Shown piece by piece: positions 29,397-39,187 of a DNA stretch of 64,000 nucleotides (position 1 is its first letter; each line of letters starts with the position of its first letter). Below the pieces are notes generated by a model, which was not told the origin of the DNA, did no database searches, and saw nothing but the letters and a program-made list of their open reading frames with translations. The stretch is from Kordiimonas marina (GTDB lineage: Bacteria > Pseudomonadota > Alphaproteobacteria > Sphingomonadales > Kordiimonadaceae), in contig NZ_JAINDF010000006.1 in NCBI RefSeq assembly GCF_023006325.1, positions 278,093 through 342,092 of the forward strand, in the 5' to 3' direction. A program made the translations under genes and the position numbers.

Positions 29397-29432
29397 GCCG
29401 GCCTTTCCCATCCTCCACTTTCAATAAAATGA

Positions 29433-30059
29433 TCAGCGCGACGGTGTAATCCGGTAGGCGCAACGGCGGCCGCCTTTCAGGACATGTTCTGTCCGTTCAA
29501 CGGTGGCATCCTCGCCGATGAGATTCTGGAAAAGCATCAGTTCCTGTTTGCACAGGCCGCTGCAGGCCTTGGCGGCCTCACAGATCGGGCAATGATTTTC
29601 GAGAAGGAGGAGGCTGCCGTCATCCGATTCCTGAACTTCGGCCATATAGCCGTCATGCACGCGTTCCGCCGCCAGTTTTTCCAGCCGGGCTTTCAGGCCA
29701 TGCGCATCTTTCATGGCATTTCCGTAGCGGGCTTCTTGTTTCTGGGTGCGGTGGGCGATCAGCGTGTCGAGCGCATCCTGGCCCATCACGGTGCGAATGC
29801 TGTCGATCAGGTCGAGTGACAGGTCGCGGTGGGCGTCCTGGAAATAGACGTCGGACTTTTCCGTCAGTTGCCAATGCTTGGGCGGCCGTCCGCGGCCCGG
29901 GCTTGGTGTGGCACAGCAGGTGACCATGCCTTCATCCTGCATCTGATACAGATGCTGGCGGACCGCCATCGGTGTGAGGTCCAGTGTTTCAGCAAGCTCA
30001 CATGCCTGGGCATGGCCGCGTCGCTTCAGCTCGGTCAGGATAGTTTCTCGGGTGCTCAT
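29433..30059 (-). CDS. SufR-like transcriptional regulator with C-terminal cysteine cluster
   Basis: A 208-residue regulator. The N-terminal winged helix reads ETILTELKRRGHAQACELAE, DLTPMAVRQHLYQMQDEG and the wing GRGRPPKHWQLT. The C-terminal half holds HCPICEAAKACSGLC and a final RCAYRI, a cysteine pattern like that of SufR/DeoR-type regulators that bind an iron-sulfur cluster. It is divergent from a Rieske iron-sulfur protein gene. Control of that gene in response to Fe-S status or redox is a fair inference. ATG 30059 starts the homology; an upstream extension to 30113 was rejected. Confidence 0.75.
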   Translation of the reverse strand: MSTRETILTELKRRGHAQACELAETLDLTPMAVRQHLYQMQDEGMVTCCATPSPGRGRPPKHWQLTEKSDVYFQDAHRDLSLDLIDSIRTVMGQDALDTLIAHRTQKQEARYGNAMKDAHGLKARLEKLAAERVHDGYMAEVQESDDGSLLLLENHCPICEAAKACSGLCKQELMLFQNLIGEDATVERTEHVLKGGRRCAYRITPSR

Positions 30060-30084
30060 AACTGCCTTTCTGTTGTCGAATTTA

Positions 30085-30096
30085 TTTCTAAAGAAA
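30085..30096. promoter_or_regulatory. Candidate operator between sufR-like and Rieske genes
   Basis: Arms TTTCT and AGAAA around AA lie in an AT-rich stretch 26 bases upstream of the regulator start. It is a possible autoregulatory site; assignment is by position only. Confidence 0.35.
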
Positions 30097-30242
30097 TATA
30101 TTGAAAAAATCAACAGGCGGGATTATACGCTAATTTATAAACATATTCCTTTACAAATAAAGGAGGCAGCGATGATCCCTGATCTGCAATGGATTGAATA
30201 TGCTAAAATCCGGTCCGGGTTACGACACGAGAAAGAAGAACA

Positions 30243-31844
30243 ATGCAAAAAGCAACCATCCGAGCCGTGCGAGCGGCCGAAGAAGAAGGACGAGCCTGGC
30301 TTAGGTTGGGCGATGCTGCGGCGCTCACGGATACGGGCCGCGCTGTTTTTAAGATAAAAGGCCACCAGATCGCGGTTTTTGAGACCCCCGCCGGTCTTTA
30401 TGCCATCAACAACCGCTGTCCGCATGAGGGCTACCCGCTCGTCGAGGGCTCCCTCAAGGGCGATTGCATCCTGGCCTGCAACTGGCATGGCTGGACCTTC
30501 GACCTTAAGGACGGACACACCCTTCAGGGCCGCGACCCGGTCAAGACCTATCCGGTCGAACGGCGGGACGGTGCCCTGTGGGTGGACCTGGCGCCTGAAC
30601 CCGCGGGCACGCTCAAGGCCCGCGCCTACGCTGAGCTCGATGAAGCCATGCGGGAGCATGATTATGAGCGTCTCGCCCGCGCCCTCTGCCGTCTTGATAA
30701 GGCAGGGGAGGCTTATGAAAGCGTTGCCGTTAAGGTTATTAACGATAGCCTTGGCCAGCTTGAACGCGGCCTGACCCACGCCCAGGCGGGGCTTGCCGAT
30801 TGGACGGCCCTGGCGGGCGACGATCCTGACCTGCGCTTGGTGGCGTTCCTCGAAGCGCTCGGTCATTTATCCTGGGACGGCTTGATGAGCCGTGAGGCGC
30901 CGGTCTGCGATGCCGTGGCACCTTATAGCGCTGATGACCTGAAGGCGGCTATCGAGGACATGGACCAGGATTCCGCGCTTGCGCTCGTGCGCGGGGCTTT
31001 CCGTACGGGCAAGGGCTTTGCTGACCTCAAGCCCGTGTTCCTAGGGGTGATTTTTAGCCATTATGCCGGTTTCGGCCATCCGGCTATCTATATCATGAAG
31101 ATCGAGGAACTGATCGCTCGGCTCGGTCCGGGGGTGGAGGAAACCCTGGCGCTCCAGACGGCGCGCTATATGTGCCAGGCTGCGCGCGAGGACCTGATCC
31201 CTGAGTTCCGTCCGTTCGGTGACTATCTCACCGCCAAGCCGGGGGATGAACCCGTCCCGTCGGCTGCGCGGTTCAGCGGCCAGTCCGTGCGGTCGGCCCT
31301 CGCCATGGCGTCGTCGTCACTTGCACGCCCCCTGGAGCTGTGGGAGCATTTGCTGGCTGCCGGGGCGCTCAACATGCTCAGGTTTGACATCACCCGGCAG
31401 GATAGGGTGGAACAACCGATCGCCCAGAATATCGGTTGGCTGGATTTCACCCATACGCTCACCTTCGCGGAGGCTGTCCGCTTTCACGCCAGGGAAAACC
31501 CGGCTTATTGGCGCTCGGGCCTGTTGCAGATGGCCTGCTTCGTTGGTCGGAACGCGGCTTTCCTTGGGGGCGATGACTGGGGCGAATGGCGGGTGGCGGA
31601 CCGGGGGCATTTCTTCGCCATACAGAAGGCCGCGCTCTTCAACATGGATGAGGGCGACTATATCTTCGGCGTTCACCGGCTGAAGATGGTGCGCGCGGGG
31701 GAGGCGCTATGCGCCGTGGTCGGCGAGGATACGGCCAGCCTGATCGCCGCGGCGCTCAACCGCTACCTGGGCTCACCGCTCCGGAAACGCCATCCGGCAC
31801 GGGCGGCTTTCCAGGCCCGCCAAACGGTTCTGAAAGAAGGCTGA
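30243..31844 (+). CDS. Rieske [2Fe-2S] domain fused to a large helical domain of unknown function
   Basis: A 533-residue protein. Residues about 15-115 form a Rieske ferredoxin domain with cluster ligands in NRCPHEGYP and CNWHGWTFD. The remaining about 400 residues are mostly helical with conserved-looking His-containing blocks: LGHLSWDGLMSRE, IFSHYAGFGHPAIYIMKIEE, LWEHLLAAGALNMLRFDI and GWLDFTHTLTFAEAVRFHA. These faintly recall questin-oxidase-like (AflY) oxygenases, but the match is uncertain. It is not a standard ring-hydroxylating oxygenase, as no D/H-H-D iron site after the Rieske domain was recognised. It is divergent from the SufR-like regulator. The function is probably a redox or monooxygenase reaction. 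Confidence 0.7.
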   Translation: MQKATIRAVRAAEEEGRAWLRLGDAAALTDTGRAVFKIKGHQIAVFETPAGLYAINNRCPHEGYPLVEGSLKGDCILACNWHGWTFDLKDGHTLQGRDPVKTYPVERRDGALWVDLAPEPAGTLKARAYAELDEAMREHDYERLARALCRLDKAGEAYESVAVKVINDSLGQLERGLTHAQAGLADWTALAGDDPDLRLVAFLEALGHLSWDGLMSREAPVCDAVAPYSADDLKAAIEDMDQDSALALVRGAFRTGKGFADLKPVFLGVIFSHYAGFGHPAIYIMKIEELIARLGPGVEETLALQTARYMCQAAREDLIPEFRPFGDYLTAKPGDEPVPSAARFSGQSVRSALAMASSSLARPLELWEHLLAAGALNMLRFDITRQDRVEQPIAQNIGWLDFTHTLTFAEAVRFHARENPAYWRSGLLQMACFVGRNAAFLGGDDWGEWRVADRGHFFAIQKAALFNMDEGDYIFGVHRLKMVRAGEALCAVVGEDTASLIAAALNRYLGSPLRKRHPARAAFQARQTVLKEG

Positions 31845-31863
31845 ATTTTTCCAAAAACATCTA

Positions 31864-31892
31864 TTGCAGTGCCCCATGGTGCTGGCTATAGT
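31864..31892 (+). promoter_or_regulatory. Sigma-70 promoter of tRNA-Pro
   Basis: TTGCAG at 31864-31869 and TATAGT at 31887-31892 with a 17-base spacer end 35 bases before the tRNA. Confidence 0.7.
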
Positions 31893-31927
31893 GCGCGCCA
31901 CCCAAGCCCCCTTTGAGGCATTCCTGT

Positions 31928-32005
<78 letters not shown>

Positions 32006-32009
32006 AAAA

Positions 32010-32041
32010 GACCGTCGCAGCTTAGGCTGTGGCGGTTTTTT
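32010..32041 (+). terminator. Terminator after tRNA-Pro
   Basis: An 11-bp stem ACCGTCGCAGC / GCTGTGGCGGT with two G-U pairs and loop TTAG is followed by six T. Confidence 0.85.
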
Positions 32042-32182
32042 GTTGGGGCCACCGCTGGGCTTACCCGAGTCCCCAGATTTCTTTTCTTGCGAATTTGCTG
32101 CACTGCAGTAAAGTTGCCGCCGAAAGGCTGGGTGGGCCAGAAGGTCAATAAGGCCAGAAGGCTAATAGGGAAGGACGCACGC

Positions 32183-32989
32183 GTGAGCGATATACTCCTC
32201 AACATGCTGCCGCTGATCGGCGCGGGTCTTGTCGCCGGTTTTCTGGCTGGTCTTCTGGGTATTGGCGGTGGGATCGTTACCATCCCCGCGCTGTTCATCG
32301 TGCTCGGCAAGGTCGGTGTCCCGCATGAATGGCGGATGCATGTTGCCATCGCCACATCGCTGACCATCATTATCGCCACAAATTCCTCCAGCGTCTGGGC
32401 CCATAACCGCAAGGGTGGGGTCGCCTGGTCTGTGGTGAAGGACTGGTGGTGGGCTGTCGCCCTCGGGGCGTTCGCCGGCAGTTTCTTCGCCAAGGGGCTG
32501 AAAACCGCCGAACTGGTCTATTTTTTCGCGACCCTCGCAGGCTTTGTTGCCCTCAAGATGCTGCTGCCGTTCGACCGCTGGAAACTGGGGGATGAATTGC
32601 CGTCCGGACCGTTCCGCTACCTGAACCCTGGCCTTATCGGCTTCTTCTCAGCCGTGATGGGCATCGGCGGCGGCAGTTTCTCCGTGCCTTACATGACGCT
32701 CTATAACGTGCCGATCCACCGCGCGGTGGGCACGTCGGCGCTGATGGGGCTGGTGATCAGCGTCACCGCAGGCCTTGGCTACCTGATCGGCGGCTACGGT
32801 ATCGCGGGAATGCCCGCCGGGATGGCTGGCTTCATCCACCTGCCGTCGGCCCTTGTGGTGGCGGCGGCTGCCGTCATCATGGCGCCCCTGGGTGCCAAGG
32901 TCGCGCACAAACTGCCGAAAAAGGCGCTCAGCACCACCTTTGGCATCTTTCTGGTGATCGCCACAATTCGGCTTCTGAGCGACGTCTAA
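32183..32989 (+). CDS. Sulfite exporter TauE/SafE family permease
   Basis: A 268-residue inner-membrane protein with about eight helices and the family's duplicated glycine motif: LAGLLGIGGGIVTIPAL in the first half and AVMGIGGGSFSVPYMTLYN in the second. Members move sulfite, sulfonates or other anions; the substrate here is not evident. The frame is open through the tRNA-Pro gene. The GTG at 32183 with GGAAGGA upstream is chosen because it starts just before the first helix. It precedes the methylmalonyl-CoA mutase genes by 81 bases, and no functional link is obvious. Confidence 0.85.
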   Translation: MSDILLNMLPLIGAGLVAGFLAGLLGIGGGIVTIPALFIVLGKVGVPHEWRMHVAIATSLTIIIATNSSSVWAHNRKGGVAWSVVKDWWWAVALGAFAGSFFAKGLKTAELVYFFATLAGFVALKMLLPFDRWKLGDELPSGPFRYLNPGLIGFFSAVMGIGGGSFSVPYMTLYNVPIHRAVGTSALMGLVISVTAGLGYLIGGYGIAGMPAGMAGFIHLPSALVVAAAAVIMAPLGAKVAHKLPKKALSTTFGIFLVIATIRLLSDV

Positions 32990-33070
32990 GCCATTGCATC
33001 TGCGCGGCGCTTTCACTAGGGTCGCGGCCAAATAATTGGTAACCTAGAGACAATAAGAGGGAAGGTACCG

Positions 33071-34927
33071 ATGTCCGAGAGTAAGTTGAAACTGGCGGCC
33101 GAATTTGCCCCGGCGAGCGACGAAAAGTGGCGCGCGCTGGTCGAAAAAACGCTGGCCGGCAAGGATTTTGACCGCGCCATGCGCGCGCGGTCCTATGACG
33201 GCATCCCCATTGAGGCGCTTTACACCCCTGAAAATGCCCGCATTGAGCCGCAATCCAGCGTGCGCGATGACGGCTGGGACATGATGACCGCGCACTGGGA
33301 AGCGGACCCCGAGGCTGCGAACAAGGCGGTGCTGACTGCGCTTGAACGCGGCGCGACCTCCTTCGCGCTCCGCATGGAAGCAGGCGCGTGCCCTGGTATA
33401 CGGGCTGAGGATCTTGGCGCTGCGCTTGACGGTGTTTATCTCAATATGGCGCGGACCGCGCTGTTGCCGGGCGAGGCCTTCTCGGCCTCGGCCAAAGCCT
33501 TCATGGCACTTGCGAAAGCGGCGGGCCATAAGCCGGGCGAGGTTGCAGCTTCTCTGGGCGCAGACCCCATCGGCACGCTCGCGCAGACCGGCCGGTTGTT
33601 GACCACGGCTGAGGCGGCCACCACAGAGGCCGCTGAGATCGCCGCGGGCGTGGCAGGCGCGGGCTACAGCCGTGTCCAGACCTTCACGGCTTCCGGCACC
33701 ATGTATCACACCGCAGGCGCCACTGAAGCGCAGGAGCTGGGCTTGATGCTGGCGACGGGTGTGGCGTATTTGCGGGCAATGGATGCCGCCGGGCTTGACG
33801 TCGATACGGCCGCGAAACAAATCCAGCTGACGCTGGCGGCCGATGCCGACATCTATTTCACCACGGCGAAGTTCCGCGCGGCGCGCCGCCTGTGGGGCAG
33901 GGTGCTCGCGGCATCGGGGGCGAAGGCGGATACCATGTCACCGGTGACGGCTGTCAGCTCGCTCCGGATGCTGACCATCAAGGACCCGTGGGTGAATGTC
34001 CTGCGGGGGACCGCCGCCTGTTTCTCTGCCGGTGTTGGTGGGGCGGACAGCATCTGTATTTTGCCGCACGACACGCTCCTTGGCTTGCCGTCGCTTTCGG
34101 CCGACCGGGTAGCCCGCAATATCCAGGTGATCCTACAGGAAGAAAGCAATATCGCCCGCGTGGCTGACCCGGCCGCAGGGGCTTATGCTTTTGAAACAAT
34201 CACATCCGAACTTTGTGATAAGGCATGGGAATATTTCCAGAAAATTGAATCCGCAGGTGGCGTTCTCGCCGCTCTGCGCTCGGGCACTATCGCATCCGAC
34301 CTTGCCGCCGCATGGGACGCTCGCCGCACCAATATCGCCAAGCGCAAGGATGCCGTGACCGGCGTTTCCGAGTTCCCGGATATCCATGAAAAACCGCTCA
34401 AGGATGTGGGTGAACCACCTGCCTGGCTGACCGATGTCGCGGAGGTGGGCGACACGCTCACGCCGCTGCCGTTCCACCGCACGGCGGAGGAATTTGAGGC
34501 CCTGCGGCTCAGAAGTGATGAGATCCTTGAGGCGACCGGCAAGCGTCCGCAAATCTTCCTCGCGAACCTTGGGGCTGTCGCCCAGCACACGGCGCGGGCG
34601 ACCTTCGCCAAGAACTTCTTCGAAGCAGGCGGGATTGAAGCCATCGCCACGCCGGGCTTTTCGGATGCGGCCGAAGCGGCTGCTGCCTTCAAGGAAAGCG
34701 GTGCTCATGCCGCCGTGATCTGCGGCACGGATGGCCAGTATGAAACCCTCGGCCTTGAGGTAGCGAAAGCCCTGAAGGCAGCGGGCTGTGGCCTTCTGTA
34801 TCTGGCAGGCAAACCCGCTGACATGGCGCCGTTCGCGGCAGCCGGGGTCGATAACACCATCTATATGGGCGCGGATGTGCTGCAAACGCTCGCTGACGCC
34901 CTCCACACGCTGGGAGACGCATCATGA
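33071..34927 (+). CDS. mutA: Methylmalonyl-CoA mutase small subunit
   Basis: A 618-residue mutase subunit. It keeps the TIM-barrel pattern (GISAFSFALRM-like [48 protein letters not shown]) and a C-terminal domain without the cobalamin motif DxHxxG. In the matching place it reads [17 protein letters not shown]. This is normal for the non-catalytic partner of MutB. The complex isomerises (R)-methylmalonyl-CoA to succinyl-CoA. GAAGG precedes the ATG. Its stop overlaps the mutB start as ATGA. Confidence 0.93.
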   Translation: MSESKLKLAAEFAPASDEKWRALVEKTLAGKDFDRAMRARSYDGIPIEALYTPENARIEPQSSVRDDGWDMMTAHWEADPEAANKAVLTALERGATSFALRMEAGACPGIRAEDLGAALDGVYLNMARTALLPGEAFSASAKAFMALAKAAGHKPGEVAASLGADPIGTLAQTGRLLTTAEAATTEAAEIAAGVAGAGYSRVQTFTASGTMYHTAGATEAQELGLMLATGVAYLRAMDAAGLDVDTAAKQIQLTLAADADIYFTTAKFRAARRLWGRVLAASGAKADTMSPVTAVSSLRMLTIKDPWVNVLRGTAACFSAGVGGADSICILPHDTLLGLPSLSADRVARNIQVILQEESNIARVADPAAGAYAFETITSELCDKAWEYFQKIESAGGVLAALRSGTIASDLAAAWDARRTNIAKRKDAVTGVSEFPDIHEKPLKDVGEPPAWLTDVAEVGDTLTPLPFHRTAEEFEALRLRSDEILEATGKRPQIFLANLGAVAQHTARATFAKNFFEAGGIEAIATPGFSDAAEAAAAFKESGAHAAVICGTDGQYETLGLEVAKALKAAGCGLLYLAGKPADMAPFAAAGVDNTIYMGADVLQTLADALHTLGDAS

Positions 34928-37077
34928 GCCGCATCCCCGATTTCACCAAAGTCGCCTTTGAAACCGACACGGCCGCCACGATCCCGCACGGGGACGCCTG
35001 GCAGACGCCGGAAGGCATTAACGTCAAGCCCGCGTATGGCGCGGCTGACACCGAAGGCCTCGACTTCCTCGATACGCGCCCGGGTATCCCGCCTTTCCTG
35101 CGTGGGCCGTACCCCACCATGTATGTGACCCGTCCCTGGACGGTCCGTCAGTATGCCGGTTTCTCGACCGCTGAGGACAGCAATGCCTTTTACCGCCGCA
35201 ACCTCGCGGCTGGGCAGAAGGGCCTGTCCGTCGCCTTCGATCTGGCCACCCACCGGGGCTATGACAGTGATCATCCGCGCGTGGTCGGCGATGTCGGCAT
35301 GGCGGGTGTGGCGATTGACAGCATCTATGACATGCGGACGCTGTTCAGCGGTATCCCGCTCGATCAGATGTCCGTCTCCATGACCATGAACGGCGCTGTG
35401 CTGCCGATCCTCGCGCTTTATATCGTCGCGGCGGAGGAGCAGGGCGTGAGCCCGGACAAGCTGGCGGGCACCATTCAGAATGACATTCTGAAGGAATTCA
35501 TGGTCCGCAATACCTATATCTTCCCGCCTGCGCCGTCGATGAGGATCATTTCGGATATTTTCGCCTACACGTCGCAGAATATGCCGAAATTCAACAGCAT
35601 TTCGATTTCCGGCTATCACATGCAGGAAGCCGGCGCGACCGCGGACCTGGAGCTGGCCTATACGCTGGCGGACGGGGTTGAATATCTCCGCGCGGGCGTT
35701 GCCGCCGGGTTGGATGTGGATGCGTTTGCGCCGCGCCTCAGCTTCTTCTGGGCGATCGGCATGAACTATTTCATGGAAGTCGCCAAGATGCGGGCGGCGC
35801 GGATGCTGTGGGCCAAGCTGGTCAAACAGTTTGACCCCAAATCGGACAAGTCTCTGTCGCTGAGGACGCACTGCCAGACGTCTGGCTGGTCGCTGACCGC
35901 GCAGGATGTCTATAATAACGTCAGCCGTACCTGCATTGAGGCGCTGGCGGCAGCCCACGGCCATACCCAAAGCCTGCACACCAACGCGCTTGATGAGGCG
36001 CTGGCGCTGCCGACCGACTTCTCGGCACGGATTGCGCGCAACACCCAGTTGTTCATCCAGCAGGAAACCGGCACCAGCCGCGTGATCGACCCGTGGGGCG
36101 GCAGCTATTATGTTGAGCGCCTGACCGCAGACCTGGCCGAACGTGCGTGGCAGCATATCGAGGAGGTCGAACGCGAAGGTGGCATGGCTAAGGCTATTGA
36201 AGCCGGTATTCCCAAGCTTCGGATCGAGGACGCCGCAGCGCGCACGCAAGCGCGGATCGACAGTGGCCGCCAGACTGTCGTGGGCGTCAACAAATACCGC
36301 CTGGACGGGACCGAGGAGGTCGATGTCCTCAAGGTTGATAACTCCGCCGTGCGGGCCGCGCAGCTTGATAAGCTCATGCGTCTGAAGGCCGAACGCGATG
36401 GCGATAAGGTCACGGAAACCCTGAATGCCTTGACGGCGGCAGCCGAACGGGGCGAGGGTAACCTGCTGGCGCTGGCGGTTGATGCCGCGCGGGCGATGGC
36501 GACTGTCGGTGAAATCACCACGGCGCTGGAGAAAGTATACGGGCGCCACAAGGCGGAGATCAGGGCTGTGACCGGCGTTTACAAATCGGAAGTGGGCAAG
36601 AACAACCCGGCGGTCAAACGGGTTCACGCCCTTGTCGACGCGTTCGAGGCGCATGACGGCCGCCGTCCGCGTATCCTTGTTGCCAAGATGGGGCAGGACG
36701 GGCATGACCGTGGCCAGAAGGTGATTGCCTCCGCGTTCGCCGACCTCGGCTTCGATGTCGATATCGGCCCGCTGTTCCAGACCCCGGCTGAGGCCGCGCG
36801 TCAGGCGGTGGAAAACGATGTTCACATCATTGGGGCTTCGTCCCTGGCGGCTGGGCACCTGACTTTGGTGCCGGAACTCAAGGCTGAACTCGCCAAGCTG
36901 GGCCGGTCGGACATCATGATCGTCGCCGGTGGTGTTATCCCGCCGCAGGATTATGATGCGCTTTATAAGGCTGGCGCCGAAGCCATCTTCCCGCCGGGCA
37001 CCGTGATTGCGGATGCGGCGGCTGAGCTGATCGAAAAGCTCAATGCGCGGCTTGGCTACGACCAGGCGGCGGAATAG
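34924..37077 (+). CDS. mutB: Methylmalonyl-CoA mutase large (catalytic) subunit
   Basis: A 717-residue adenosylcobalamin enzyme. The N-terminal barrel has [37 protein letters not shown] and [33 protein letters not shown] follows. The C-terminal B12 domain carries the ligand motif [14 protein letters not shown] and [14 protein letters not shown]. It overlaps mutA by 4 bases and precedes meaB by 7, forming one operon for propionate, branched-chain amino acid or odd-chain fatty acid breakdown. Confidence 0.96.
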   Translation: MSRIPDFTKVAFETDTAATIPHGDAWQTPEGINVKPAYGAADTEGLDFLDTRPGIPPFLRGPYPTMYVTRPWTVRQYAGFSTAEDSNAFYRRNLAAGQKGLSVAFDLATHRGYDSDHPRVVGDVGMAGVAIDSIYDMRTLFSGIPLDQMSVSMTMNGAVLPILALYIVAAEEQGVSPDKLAGTIQNDILKEFMVRNTYIFPPAPSMRIISDIFAYTSQNMPKFNSISISGYHMQEAGATADLELAYTLADGVEYLRAGVAAGLDVDAFAPRLSFFWAIGMNYFMEVAKMRAARMLWAKLVKQFDPKSDKSLSLRTHCQTSGWSLTAQDVYNNVSRTCIEALAAAHGHTQSLHTNALDEALALPTDFSARIARNTQLFIQQETGTSRVIDPWGGSYYVERLTADLAERAWQHIEEVEREGGMAKAIEAGIPKLRIEDAAARTQARIDSGRQTVVGVNKYRLDGTEEVDVLKVDNSAVRAAQLDKLMRLKAERDGDKVTETLNALTAAAERGEGNLLALAVDAARAMATVGEITTALEKVYGRHKAEIRAVTGVYKSEVGKNNPAVKRVHALVDAFEAHDGRRPRILVAKMGQDGHDRGQKVIASAFADLGFDVDIGPLFQTPAEAARQAVENDVHIIGASSLAAGHLTLVPELKAELAKLGRSDIMIVAGGVIPPQDYDALYKAGAEAIFPPGTVIADAAAELIEKLNARLGYDQAAE

Positions 37078-37084
37078 GGGGCTT

Positions 37085-38080
37085 ATGAGCGCGGTTAGGC
37101 AACCGACCATAGACGAGCTTTATGACGGCGTGCGCGCGGGTAACCGCGCGCTCATCGGCCGCGCTATTACCCTGATTGAAAGCCGCAACGCCGCGCACCA
37201 GGAAAAGGCACAGGCGCTCCTGCACAAATTGTTGCCCCATGCCGGGAACGCCCAGCGTGTCGGTATCTCCGGCGTGCCGGGGGTGGGGAAATCCACCTTC
37301 ATCGAAAGCCTCGGTTGCTGGCTGACCGGCGAAGGCCATAAGGTCGCGGTGCTGGCGGTGGACCCGTCAAGCGGGCGTACCGGCGGCTCCATTCTGGGTG
37401 ACAAAACCCGGATGGAGAAACTGTCCGCCGACCATAATGCTTTCATCCGACCGAGCCCGTCCGCCGGTGTTCTCGGCGGTGTTGCGCGGGCAACACGCGA
37501 AACCATGGTGGTGGTCGAGGCTGCGGGCTTTGATGTCGTGCTCGTCGAGACGGTTGGCACTGGCCAGTCCGAGACTATGGTCGCCGATATGGTCGACTTT
37601 TTCCTCGTCCTGATGCTGCCGGGCGCGGGCGATGAGCTTCAGGGCATCAAGAAGGGCATTCTGGAACTGGCCGACATGGTGGCGGTCAACAAGGCCGACA
37701 TATTCGAAGCCAAGCTCAAGCAGGCGGTGCGCGAATATAAGTCCGCGCTCCATATCCTGACGGACGCGAGCCCGAGCTGGCACCCGCCGGTCATCACCTG
37801 CGCGGGGCTGAGGGGCACAGGCGTCCCCGAGCTGTGGGCCGAGATCGAAAAGCACAAACGCATCATGGGCGAGAGCGGTGAGCGGGAGGAACGTCGGCGT
37901 GACCAGCGTATCTCCTGGTTGAGGAACCAGATTGCCGACCGGCTTTTGACCAGTTTCTATGCTGATGAGGCGGTTAGTGCCGCGTTTGAAGGCATGTTGG
38001 GGGATGTGGAGGATGGCAGGAAAACGGTCTCGTCCGCTGTGAATCAGCTGCTGGCGCTCTACCACCCTGAAAAGGGCTAG
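37085..38080 (+). CDS. meaB: Methylmalonyl-CoA mutase-associated GTPase MeaB (ArgK)
   Basis: A 331-residue G3E-family GTPase that protects and reloads the mutase with adenosylcobalamin. Visible are the P-loop GISGVPGVGKSTFIESL, DPSSGRTGGSILGDKTRM, VVVEAAGFDVVLVETVGTGQ and the specificity motif VAVNKADI. The ATG at 37085 with AGGGGG upstream is chosen over an earlier in-frame codon at 37043 inside mutB. It ends with a 4-base tail-to-tail overlap with the threonine aldolase-like gene. Confidence 0.94.
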   Translation: MSAVRQPTIDELYDGVRAGNRALIGRAITLIESRNAAHQEKAQALLHKLLPHAGNAQRVGISGVPGVGKSTFIESLGCWLTGEGHKVAVLAVDPSSGRTGGSILGDKTRMEKLSADHNAFIRPSPSAGVLGGVARATRETMVVVEAAGFDVVLVETVGTGQSETMVADMVDFFLVLMLPGAGDELQGIKKGILELADMVAVNKADIFEAKLKQAVREYKSALHILTDASPSWHPPVITCAGLRGTGVPELWAEIEKHKRIMGESGEREERRRDQRISWLRNQIADRLLTSFYADEAVSAAFEGMLGDVEDGRKTVSSAVNQLLALYHPEKG

Positions 38081-39162
38081 CCCGCGAGCCTTTGGGCTTC
38101 CTCAGCCAGCAGTTTGACCGCGCCGATAAAGTCTTCCTGCGGCAGTGCTGCGATCTTTTCACCCACCATCACTTCCATGGCGCAGACACCATCGCCTTCA
38201 TAGGCCCAGAAGCGGTTGGCGATCCAGATACCGGTCTTTTCCGCAACGATGTCCCGCGCCTGCTCAGCCACTGAGGCGTTCACGGGCAGCATGACATGGA
38301 ACATGTTCACCTGCGGCGGATTGGGGGAGACGCTGACACCTTCGATAGCCTCAACAGCTTGTCCAAGCCGTTTTGCAACTTCGATGAAGCCGGGCATCTG
38401 CGCGAGCCTTTTGTCGAGAAGGCGCAAGGTGTCGGCAATATAATAGCTTGCGTCGACGAGCGTGCCGCCAAGCCGCTTGCGCCAGATTTTGGCTTCCTCG
38501 ATGAAATCCTCATCGCCGATCAACGCCGCGCCAACGGGCGCGCCGATGTCCTTGTAGAAGGAGACATAGATGGATGAAAAGCCGTCGACGATTTCGGCGT
38601 AGGACCGGTTGTCATAATAGGGACGGGTGGACCAGACACGCGCGCCATCCATATGGAGCGGCAGGCCGAGGTCCGCCGCACGCGCCTTGAGCGCACTGAG
38701 ATCGTCCCACGTAGGCAGCAAGCCGCCGCTCTGGCGCTCTGGTACCTCGACGAAGGCGCAGGCGGCATCACCGTCCAGCATGTCCGCGGACATGGGTTCG
38801 CGCCACTTACCTACAACCTTGGCCGCAAGGCCATGCGCGGCGCTGTAGCCATCTTCTTCATGGAGCAGGAGGTGCGATGTCGGGTGGAAGATAACCGTGT
38901 TGTTGCCGGAGCGTTCCGCGTAAATCCGGCCGGCAATGCCTTGTGCCATTGTCCCGGTCGGGCACCATAGGGCGGCGGGCTTGCCGAACATCTTGGCGAC
39001 TTTTTCTTCCAGCATATCGGGCGTGGGGGCGGCACCGCTCTGGAACTGTGCCTGAAGGGCGGCCAGATGCTCAGCGGGGCTGTCGTTCAGGTGATAGGGA
39101 TAGCCAAGGTTAACCTTGCAGCTTGCCTTCAGCGATGCCCCGGTTTCCTTGATGCTGACCAT
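38077..39162 (-). CDS. ltaE: Low-specificity L-threonine aldolase-like PLP lyase
   Basis: A 361-residue fold-type I PLP enzyme of the beta-eliminating lyase/threonine aldolase family, which cleaves beta-hydroxy amino acids to glycine and an aldehyde. Markers are LWCPTGTMAQGIAGRIYA, LPLHMDGARVWSTRPYY and the PLP lysine in SIYVSFYKDIGAPVGAAL, with RKRLGGTL following. Substrate range cannot be read from sequence. AAGGGG precedes the ATG. It is downstream of purF and the SDR gene on the same strand with a 25-base gap, so read-through transcription is possible. Confidence 0.85.
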   Translation of the reverse strand: MVSIKETGASLKASCKVNLGYPYHLNDSPAEHLAALQAQFQSGAAPTPDMLEEKVAKMFGKPAALWCPTGTMAQGIAGRIYAERSGNNTVIFHPTSHLLLHEEDGYSAAHGLAAKVVGKWREPMSADMLDGDAACAFVEVPERQSGGLLPTWDDLSALKARAADLGLPLHMDGARVWSTRPYYDNRSYAEIVDGFSSIYVSFYKDIGAPVGAALIGDEDFIEEAKIWRKRLGGTLVDASYYIADTLRLLDKRLAQMPGFIEVAKRLGQAVEAIEGVSVSPNPPQVNMFHVMLPVNASVAEQARDIVAEKTGIWIANRFWAYEGDGVCAMEVMVGEKIAALPQEDFIGAVKLLAEEAQRLAG

Positions 39163-39187
39163 CCCATATTCCCCTTAATCGGCTGTT

